The notes beneath the pieces were generated by a model, which was not told the DNA's origin, searched no databases, and saw only the letters and a list, made by a program, of their open reading frames with translations. This document shows, in pieces, positions 37,712 through 45,428 of a DNA stretch of 64,000 nt. The stretch is from positions 1 through 64,000 of the forward strand of contig JABHFS010000148.1 in NCBI GenBank assembly GCA_018672475.1, given 5' to 3'. The DNA comes from Gemmatimonadota bacterium (GTDB lineage: Bacteria > Latescibacterota > UBA2968 > UBA8231). The first letter of the stretch is position 1. Every line of letters begins with the position of its first letter. The position numbers and the translations under genes were made by a program.

Positions 37712-40420
37712 TCAGTTGCCCAGCCCGGCGTAGACGGTGATAAACCCTTCGGTCACGGTACGCGTTTTGATGTCTGGATCCTTAAAATCACGCGCGTCAA
37801 ATTTCAACCCAACCTGGGTCGTCAAAACATAACCCTGGTATTCGGCCACATTGGTGATTTGGGTGGCGGTAATAAAAGACTGGAAGTTGTTGATCTTGTC
37901 GTTCAGATCCTTGAACAGCACATATTCGATACCAGCCGATACCGTGGTCCGACGCAACACCGGGCGCTCAATAATGATGCCGAAAATCTCGGTCAATTCT
38001 TCGCGATTGTCGCCGCTGAACAGATCGTAGGTCTGACGGCGGTATTCGCTTTTCCAACGCGGTAACACGCGTATCTTGGACAACTCGATCAGATAATCGG
38101 CCTTGTTGAGGATGCCGAAGAAAAATTCTTCCTCGCCAAGACCGAATTCGGCGCGTTCGGTGCTATCGAGACGCTGGTTCCACAAATCGTATTTAAGCGA
38201 ATTTTTGATGGTCAAGGCTTCGAGCGGCGAATAGGTATGGCCGATATAAAACGAATTATAGAGGGCGTCGCGCCCCAGCAGTGGATCGATTACCTCGACA
38301 TTGCGCGAGTCGCGCAACGTATTGCGGCTGTCCCACTGCAGCAGGTCGTCGGGAATATTGTCCTTGACGCTCTTGAGCACCTCCAGGACCTTGAGCCGCC
38401 CCCAAGTTGGGTGGTCGGCGTCGACGGTGATTAGGCCGTAGGTTGCGTTGTTGCGCTGGTTCGATGTGATCCGGTCCTCGCGAGTATGGCCGACGGTCAG
38501 GCGGATTTCCGGGGTCAGATTCGCGCCCCCATATATATTGAATCCCTGGCGGTCGCGTTTGTAGGGAAAGTCCGGTTCGTTGTCGTTTTCGAAGCGGTCC
38601 ACCCAGCCGTTGTTGTTGGCGTCGATGCCGTAGAGAAACTCCGGCCGATCGACGTGCTGGCGCAGGAACGGTTCCTCGTAATCAGGGATGACATTGATGA
38701 CACTGCCGTTATCATTCTGGTTGAAGTCGGGAATAAAATCGTTATTCTCGTCCCATCCCGGGAAGACCGCCCGGTCGACCGACAGCGCGTCGTTGCGGCC
38801 CCAATCGGGGATCCGGTCCTGGTCGTCATTGTCTTCGACGAATTCGACCAAGAAACGCTCATTGCTACCCGGATTATGGTCTTCGTAATAACCCGAGTTA
38901 TAATCGATAAAACCATCTTGCTCGCTGATATAGGTGGATGTCGCGTAGTCGGGATCCATATGGAACGCCTCGCCGAAAAAGAAATAGGGGTCAGCGCGTT
39001 TCCACAGGTTGAGCATCCAAGCGTCGGACGAGGGCTTGTTCGAAATACCCGACGAAGTGCTGTGGTCGGTATTGCCCTGATCGGTGCTGGGATAGGGATA
39101 TTTGCGGTAGTTGCGGCTATTGTCCCACTCCCCATAGAGATGAAAACCCTTGACGTCCTCCAACGCGAGCGTGAACCCGAAAATCTGCGTCGCGGTCGGC
39201 AGTCCGTATTCGAACGAAACGACGCTCAAGTTGGTATTGTCCTTGACATTGCCTTCGGCCCGGGTAACCAATAGAAAAATCGGGTCGTTGTTGCGCCCGG
39301 TCTGGCGGTTGGAAGTCGACTGCATTTTATAGTCGTTGCCGAGCACTATATCAAATTCGACTTTGCGGATCTGCGATTTGTCCTGTGAGGCCACCAACAG
39401 GAAATCAGCGCTGTTAAAGTCATAGCGCAGGCGGATCTGCTCGTTGCCGTCGGCCGAAATAAAACCCTCCTGTGGGAACCCGCCTTCGATCACTGGTTCG
39501 AAACCGATCTCCTTGCCGCGGTCGACACTGCCGTCGAGGTAGGTGATGATGATATCCGAACCAGCCGGGAAAAATGCCGCGCCCCCCTCGCCATCGCCCG
39601 GCGAGTCATCGCTGAGCAAAAGCTCGATCCAGGAAACGGCTTCGTTTTTTTGGTCTACGGTCAACTCGCCCGAAAGCGGGTTGCCGCCGAAACCGTCGGT
39701 GAGGGTGTTCGACTGGTGGGAGTTGACGAAGTTGAAACCCAAGGTAGTGAAATCTCCGACCTGGATCGTGGTGCGCCCACCCATCAGCGTGGTGTTGTTG
39801 GTGCGGTTAATGCCCTCGCGGTTGGTTTGGTCGCCTCCCGACTCGCTCAAACGCGAATACAGGAATGTGAGCATGTATTTATCGGTGGCCAGGTCGAACT
39901 GGACCCCGTCAAAATCCGGTTTGGAGAACGTCATCGGCGTCAGGGTCGTGCGCAGGCCATTGCCGATAGTCAGGGCGTAGTAGTATTCGCCGACCGAGTC
40001 GGAGGCCACCAGCAGGCTGTTGAACCAGTTGTTGAAACGACTGTCCTTAAACAGCTCGTTGCCGCGCTGTAATGGCTGGCTCTGGTTGTTGTTGAAGATC
40101 AGCCAACCACGATTGACAAAATTGCCGAAGAAGTCGTAAAAATAACTCCCCTCCAACGCGGTATCGACATAGCGCTGATAAGGCCTTCGGGCGTAATTCG
40201 AGTATTCCCATTGCCGCCAGCGGTACTCGTTGAAGAGTTCCTGCGGGATATACCATTTTTTTACTGCCGGATCGATCGCATCAAAAAGAACGCCCGCCCC
40301 TTCGGGCTCGAATGTAGTCCTGCCGCCCCGCTGGACGCCAAGCCGGTTGCCGTAATCTAGGGCGCTGACCGCGCCGGCCAAAAGCCAAAACAAAGACAGA
40401 GCGAATAAAAGCGTTCGCAT
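37712..40420 (-). CDS. large exported protein, probable beta-barrel/surface protein
   Basis: 902 aa; signal peptide (LFWLLAGAVSA); Asp/Asn-rich DxNxNGWVD-type motifs; alternating C-terminus ending GFITVYAGLGN; 9 bp upstream of the GT-C gene on the same strand. Confidence 0.6.
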   Translation of the reverse strand: MRTLLFALSLFWLLAGAVSALDYGNRLGVQRGGRTTFEPEGAGVLFDAIDPAVKKWYIPQELFNEYRWRQWEYSNYARRPYQRYVDTALEGSYFYDFFGNFVNRGWLIFNNNQSQPLQRGNELFKDSRFNNWFNSLLVASDSVGEYYYALTIGNGLRTTLTPMTFSKPDFDGVQFDLATDKYMLTFLYSRLSESGGDQTNREGINRTNNTTLMGGRTTIQVGDFTTLGFNFVNSHQSNTLTDGFGGNPLSGELTVDQKNEAVSWIELLLSDDSPGDGEGGAAFFPAGSDIIITYLDGSVDRGKEIGFEPVIEGGFPQEGFISADGNEQIRLRYDFNSADFLLVASQDKSQIRKVEFDIVLGNDYKMQSTSNRQTGRNNDPIFLLVTRAEGNVKDNTNLSVVSFEYGLPTATQIFGFTLALEDVKGFHLYGEWDNSRNYRKYPYPSTDQGNTDHSTSSGISNKPSSDAWMLNLWKRADPYFFFGEAFHMDPDYATSTYISEQDGFIDYNSGYYEDHNPGSNERFLVEFVEDNDDQDRIPDWGRNDALSVDRAVFPGWDENNDFIPDFNQNDNGSVINVIPDYEEPFLRQHVDRPEFLYGIDANNNGWVDRFENDNEPDFPYKRDRQGFNIYGGANLTPEIRLTVGHTREDRITSNQRNNATYGLITVDADHPTWGRLKVLEVLKSVKDNIPDDLLQWDSRNTLRDSRNVEVIDPLLGRDALYNSFYIGHTYSPLEALTIKNSLKYDLWNQRLDSTERAEFGLGEEEFFFGILNKADYLIELSKIRVLPRWKSEYRRQTYDLFSGDNREELTEIFGIIIERPVLRRTTVSAGIEYVLFKDLNDKINNFQSFITATQITNVAEYQGYVLTTQVGLKFDARDFKDPDIKTRTVTEGFITVYAGLGN

Positions 40421-40439
40421 AACCGGACTCCCTCCCTAT

Positions 40440-40477
40440 ACAAAAATGAGGCGATGGGCTGGTCCGCCCATCGCCTC
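40440..40477 (-). terminator. rho-independent terminator downstream of the 40539-41438 gene
   Basis: Perfect 12-bp stem GAGGCGATGGGC (40448-40459)/GCCCATCGCCTC (40466-40477), 6-nt loop, minus-strand T run opposite 40442-40446. Confidence 0.85.
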
Positions 40478-40538
40478 TAAACCGAATATCTAGCACGCGA
40501 TCCTAGTCAGCAACCAAAGATCGCGTTAGCCAGCAATT

Positions 40539-41438
40539 TTAGTACTTAAACTCGGTCTTAATACGGCCCCAGCTATTGGACTCGACAGCCGTGGCCTGGT
40601 CGCCCCAAGCGATCGAATCATCTAACTCGCTCATGACCATGTCGTTATCTGCACGGCAACAGCCATTGGGCGAAACCGACCAGAAACCCTGGTAGTCTTC
40701 GAGCGCGGCACCACCGGGCGTATCGAAATCGCCGAAGGTCCAGCTAATGGCGATGACCTGGCCTTCTTCTAAGTCCGTCTCTTCGGCCACAGCCCGATCA
40801 CCATCATCGGGGATAAAGTCGAAGGGGCGTATCCAGGCTTCGTAAAAATAGGTGCTCTCGCCAAACTCTTCGCCGGAGAAAGTGTAGGCCATGCTCCACG
40901 CGTCGTTATTCGCGGGATCTGTGACCCAGTCAAAGGGAGGGTTGTAACCACCCCATGCGCCAGCGGTCGGCGGCATCGAGAAGTTATAACCGATTTTGAT
41001 GATACCTTCCTGGCCCGGCGCATAACCACCGCCGCCTTCGATCTCCGGATGCGTCGGGGAAATATAAATTTCCCAGGCGTCGTCGGCCCACCAAGCATTG
41101 GGGGTTTCGGCATCGCGACTATGCACGTTGTCGAATACCTCAGCCATCAGATAGATCAAGTTGGTATTGTCGTTCCAACCAACAACCTGACGCACACTCA
41201 AATCGCTGACGTCAATCTCGCCGCGCAACTTGCTGTAGACGGAGTCGGAGTAGCGATCATTGCCAACTTCATAAGGCACCTGCGGAACGACGCCCCAATC
41301 AGCGTGATTGCCGTCGATAACCGGGATGTTGGCATCGGGAAACTGCACGGCAAAAAAGAACTCTCCCGGAGGAAAGTGAGCCAAGGCCGGTAAGGCCAAG
41401 GCAACGGTAAGGACTGCACTTAAAACTATTTTACGCAT
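40539..41438 (-). CDS. exported CBM9/DOMON-like carbohydrate-binding protein
   Basis: Signal peptide VLTVALALPALA; VIDGNHADWG, WNDNTNLIYLMAEVFDNVH, WWADDAWEIYISP, FYEAWIRPFDF; strong SD AAAGGAG upstream. Confidence 0.75.
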   Translation of the reverse strand: MRKIVLSAVLTVALALPALAHFPPGEFFFAVQFPDANIPVIDGNHADWGVVPQVPYEVGNDRYSDSVYSKLRGEIDVSDLSVRQVVGWNDNTNLIYLMAEVFDNVHSRDAETPNAWWADDAWEIYISPTHPEIEGGGGYAPGQEGIIKIGYNFSMPPTAGAWGGYNPPFDWVTDPANNDAWSMAYTFSGEEFGESTYFYEAWIRPFDFIPDDGDRAVAEETDLEEGQVIAISWTFGDFDTPGGAALEDYQGFWSVSPNGCCRADNDMVMSELDDSIAWGDQATAVESNSWGRIKTEFKY

Positions 41439-41557
41439 CTTCTACTGATCTCCTTTTGAGAGATAATGTGAAAAACACGAACGAGAAGTGCACGAAAATG
41501 ACTATCGCAGACTAAACATGTAGCTTGCTATCTTTTCATTCGAATTTGACAATTGCT

Positions 41558-41622
41558 AACCGGACTAAACAAAATGAAAATAAAACTAAAAATCAAGCAT
41601 TTTTTTCTTTTATGAGCCGGTT
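41558..41622. other. composite stem-loop in AT-rich intergenic region
   Basis: AACCGG (41558-41563)/CCGGTT (41617-41622) enclosing ATAAAA-CT-AAAAAT (41580-41593), loop CAAGC, ATTTTT-TTC-TTTTAT (41599-41613). Confidence 0.5.
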
Positions 41623-41764
41623 CTATCTACTTTTTTAACAAATAACATAAGGCGATTATAATCAATTACTTAAAATTATCATAAATATAGTAATAATTGA
41701 CATTTCTAACATTCCACAATGAATTGTAATAATTACCACCTATAACGAAATTTTATCGGTAACT

Positions 41765-43546
41765 CTACTGTAATAATCGACGAATGCGCTCACCTTCCGG
41801 ATGGTTCGGCTGCAAACGCAGCAAAGTCGTCCAAGCGCTGGCCATCTCTTGATAACGCTGTTGAACATAATACACTTCGCCCAAACGGTAATAAGCCTTT
41901 GACGCATTGCCATCTAAGCCTATAAGCGCGGTGTATTGCGCAATGGCCGCCTCTGGGCGATCGACGCGTTCATACGCTCGGCCAAGATTGTAGTAGGCTT
42001 TCAGATGGCCCGGTTGCAAACTGAGCACCGACAGATAATGCCCTATTGCCTGTTCGTAACGTCTGGTCTTCTGATAGGTCAGCCCTAGATTAAAGTGAGA
42101 TTCAACATGGTTTGGATATACGCTCAGTGCCGTTTTGAACAAAGTGACCGCCTCTTCGTAGCGCCGCGACTGGCTATACAACAACCCGAGATTAAAGAGC
42201 GCCCGCAAGCGCGTCGGCTGGATGGCGACGGCCTTTTGATAATGGTGTATAGCTTGTGCGTATTGCCCTTGTTGGTAATAGGCAAAACCTAAATTGTCGT
42301 GGGCGCGAGCGTTTTCGGGATAGTGCCGCAACACCGCCGAGAACAGGCTAAAATCGCTATGCCAATCCCGATTGCGAGAGACGGTGCCGACGGCAAACAT
42401 TACGACAAGGCATAATATCGCAGCCCAAGCACCACGCCGCGTCGCCCATTTGGCGCCTTGCCATCCACCCCACCCCGCCATCAGCGATACCGGAATCATC
42501 GCCAGATGTAAATAGCGCTCGGCCATACCGCTAGGCGCCAAAACAAATAGGTTACTCACCGGCAACAAGCATATCCAGAAAAACAGGCTGAAAAAGCCGA
42601 AAAAACGCGACCTCGTATACCGCGACAGGATGACGAATACCGCGATGCTGAGCACACCGAATGCAAACCACGGGTCCACTAATGAGGTAATGGGAGGAAT
42701 CGACGCATAGGAATAATCAGCCGACAGATGCCGCGGCACGACGAGCAACAGAAGATACCGCGGCAAGATCGCCACAATCGTGCCGATCCGTTGCCAGGTG
42801 TCGAGGTCAGCAAGGAAATTCGTCGAAGCCGGTCCGGCGGGAGCCGACGAGTCCGCCAAGGCGAGCCAACGCAAAACCAGCGCAGCGAGTAAAACCACGC
42901 CATATCCGCAATTGCGCTTGATCCAGGTCCATAAAAAGACGGTTCGACTATCCTCAGATCGATCCAGATACCAGGTCTGCAAAAAAAGTACCGCCGGCAA
43001 GACCACGGCCGTTTCCTTAGACAAAACGGCGGCACCGTACAAGATCCAAGCTGCGATACGCCAGCGCCACAAGTCGCGCCGATGGGCTAAAAAAGCACCG
43101 AGGAAAAACAAGGTCGCCAGCAGATCGCCACGGGCCGAAACCCAGGCCACTACCTCGGTCTGGATCGGATGGCTCACATACAATAAAGCAGCCCACAACG
43201 CCGCCTGGTCCTCGCCGAGAAGATCTCTGGCGAGCATATAAAGCAGCACGCCATTGATCAAGTGCAACACGAGGTTACTCAGATGGTAGCCTAGTGGAGT
43301 TTCCTGGTAGAGGGAGAAATCAAGGCCCAACGAAAGCAAAGTGAGGGGCCGGTAGATATCCAAGCCCAGCCAGTTGGTGCGCAATAAATCGCCGATGGCC
43401 GGATTCCTCACCAGCGCGCTGGTCAGATAGGCTGAGTCATCAAATACAAAACCATTGCCCAAAGTATTGGCATAACATACCAGCCCGAGCAGAGCGATAT
43501 ACAGGTGATGCGGTATGACAGCCAACAAGCGTGCGATAAACCCCAT
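41765..43546 (-). CDS. TMTC-like GT-C O-mannosyltransferase-type membrane protein with C-terminal TPR array
   Basis: FVFDDSAYLTSALVRNP, YRPLTLLSLGLDFSLY...GYHLSNLVLHLINGVLLYMLAR, SHPIQTEVVAWVSARGDLLATLFFLGAFL, then TPRs (AHDNLGFAYYQQGQYAQAIHHYQKAVAIQPT). Confidence 0.85.
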   Translation of the reverse strand: MGFIARLLAVIPHHLYIALLGLVCYANTLGNGFVFDDSAYLTSALVRNPAIGDLLRTNWLGLDIYRPLTLLSLGLDFSLYQETPLGYHLSNLVLHLINGVLLYMLARDLLGEDQAALWAALLYVSHPIQTEVVAWVSARGDLLATLFFLGAFLAHRRDLWRWRIAAWILYGAAVLSKETAVVLPAVLFLQTWYLDRSEDSRTVFLWTWIKRNCGYGVVLLAALVLRWLALADSSAPAGPASTNFLADLDTWQRIGTIVAILPRYLLLLVVPRHLSADYSYASIPPITSLVDPWFAFGVLSIAVFVILSRYTRSRFFGFFSLFFWICLLPVSNLFVLAPSGMAERYLHLAMIPVSLMAGWGGWQGAKWATRRGAWAAILCLVVMFAVGTVSRNRDWHSDFSLFSAVLRHYPENARAHDNLGFAYYQQGQYAQAIHHYQKAVAIQPTRLRALFNLGLLYSQSRRYEEAVTLFKTALSVYPNHVESHFNLGLTYQKTRRYEQAIGHYLSVLSLQPGHLKAYYNLGRAYERVDRPEAAIAQYTALIGLDGNASKAYYRLGEVYYVQQRYQEMASAWTTLLRLQPNHPEGERIRRLLQ

Positions 43547-43668
43547 AAGGGCGAATTTCCTTGAGCGAGTCTAATCTTTATGTATCTTTAGCCTTATGTC
43601 GGGCTAGGGAGCCCGTGCGCAATGTAGTCATCAACACCGGAGCGGAAAAGCCCAGGGAGCAGGTTTTG

Positions 43669-45393
43669 CAGCGAAAATACTACAGTATAGATATAGGGCG
43701 GTACGTAGCTATATGGGCAGTATTGGCCCTAATGGCTGCATGCGGTCAAAACCGGGAACAACAAGCAACGCAGGAACCGGTCGCCCAAGTAGGCGACGTG
43801 CAGATCACCGGCGAGCAATTGCGTCGTTTTGCGTTAGATGTCCTTCCTGGATTGCGTCCGGCCAAGCAAGGCCAAGCCGCGCGGCAGGACTATCTGCAAA
43901 CCCTGATCGACCGCCAGTTGATGCTGCGCGCCGCGCGCGACATGGAACTTGCAGAAGAGCCGGCGATACGGGTTAAGGGCCTGCTCCAGCGGCGCGAATA
44001 TCTCGCCAACCTATACCGCCAACGCGATCTGCATCCCCGCGCACAGATCGACGACGCCGATATCGAACGTTTTTTTTATGAGCAAGGTCTAGATCGCGAA
44101 CGCCAAGTAACCGCTATCATGGTGAGGACCGAGGCCGAAGCACAAAAGATTCGTCAACAACTAGTCGCCGGCGCCTCGTTCGCGGAAATGGCCGCGCAAC
44201 ACACGCTGGACCCGCGCGTTGCAGAAAGAGGCGGCAAACTGGGGTATATGAATCGCTCCATGGCCCGCAGCATAGGGATCCCCAACCAAGTATTCGACGA
44301 TCAGCAGAGCAATGCCATTTCCGCTCCCTTGCCCATTGGTCCGCGTTTTCACTTAGTGCGTTTTATCGACGAACGCCAGGCCGAGATGAGCAGCCAACGC
44401 GAATTTCTCGCCAAAGGCCTGGTCAAAACAAAAAAGAGGGAAATAGAACAGCAGCAAGTAGAACTGTTCGCCTACGAACTGAACTGGCAGTTGACCGCAC
44501 AGGGTCTGGCCAATGTCAGATCGCTGGCCAAGGCCCAGACCGAGGCCGATCGCCAGCACCTCGCCGCAAATGCAGCGCTATTCACTTATGACGGCGGCCA
44601 AGTTCCCGTCGATGAGTATCTCGAAGTAGTGAAAAAACACCAGGTCACCAATCCCGCAGCTCTGCAAGACAGCGCCGCCATTGCAGCCTTCGCCCGCCGC
44701 ACGATCCTGCCCGAACTGATGCTCGCAGAGGCCGCACAGAAAGCCGAGTACCACCAGCAACCGAAGGCCGCCAGATGGTTAGCCGGCGCCGCCGAGGAAT
44801 TATTGGTAAAGGCCATCTACCAGCGGCAAGTCGGCGATAAGGTGGCCGTCAGCGAAGCGGAAATCGACCGTTATATAGAAGTGCACCCCGATCGATTTAT
44901 GATCCCCGAGTCCATTTGTTTCGACGAGCTTATCGCGCACGACAAACAAGAGGCGCAACAACTCAAAGAGCGTTTGACGGGGGAGGAAGATTGGGTGGCG
45001 CTGGCCGATGCTCGAAACTTAGAGCTCAGACCACGAGGTGAAAACGGGTTGGTATGTATGCACAGTTATAATAGCATCCCCTACCCCGACCTTTGGCAAG
45101 CGCTGCAGCAAGCAAAAATCGGCACCGTGGAAGGACCGGTACAAACCCGCGAGGGATTCGCTCTCTTCAAGGTCGCCAGCAAAACGCCGGCGCAACCCGA
45201 ACCGACCCAACAGGCCCAACAAAGGGCGCGGGCGATGTTGCTACAACAAGCCGAGCAAAGCCGGTTCGACCAGTGGTTGGCCGAGCTGCATATGAAGCAT
45301 CGAGACGAGATCAATATCTATGAAGAGCAACTCACCGCGGCGTTGCCCGAGGCGTTATTAGCCAGTCTAGTCCGAGAAACACAAGACAATTAA
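43669..45393 (+). CDS. parvulin-type (PpiC/SurA-like) peptidyl-prolyl isomerase lipoprotein
   Basis: Lipobox AVLALMAACGQN; VAQVGDVQITGEQLRRFALDV; RQVTAIMVRTEAEAQKIRQQLVAGASFAEMAAQHTLDPRVAERGGKLGYMNR parvulin-like; second divergent parvulin-like region. ORF extends to 43561; TTG 43669 preferred because it places the signal sequence at the N-terminus. Confidence 0.85.
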   Translation, partial: QRKYYSIDIGRYVAIWAVLALMAACGQNREQQATQEPVAQVGDVQITGEQLRRFALDVLPGLRPAKQGQAARQDYLQTLIDRQLMLRAARDMELAEEPAIRVKGLLQRREYLANLYRQRDLHPRAQIDDADIERFFYEQGLDRERQVTAIMVRTEAEAQKIRQQLVAGASFAEMAAQHTLDPRVAERGGKLGYMNRSMARSIGIPNQVFDDQQSNAISAPLPIGPRFHLVRFIDERQAEMSSQREFLAKGLVKTKKREIEQQQVELFAYELNWQLTAQGLANVRSLAKAQTEADRQHLAANAALFTYDGGQVPVDEYLEVVKKHQVTNPAALQDSAAIAAFARRTILPELMLAEAAQKAEYHQQPKAARWLAGAAEELLVKAIYQRQVGDKVAVSEAEIDRYIEVHPDRFMIPESICFDELIAHDKQEAQQLKERLTGEEDWVALADARNLELRPRGENGLVCMHSYNSIPYPDLWQALQQAKIGTVEGPVQTREGFALFKVASKTPAQPEPTQQAQQRARAMLLQQAEQSRFDQWLAELHMKHRDEINIYEEQLTAALPEALLASLVRETQDN

Positions 45394-45428
45394 CGCGGGG
45401 CTTATCGTCCAGCCCAAGGATAAGAGCG

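Noticed and set aside
38486-39274. 262-aa plus-strand ORF
   Set aside because: Antisense to the 902-aa exported protein; low-complexity V/I-rich translation without a recognisable signal.
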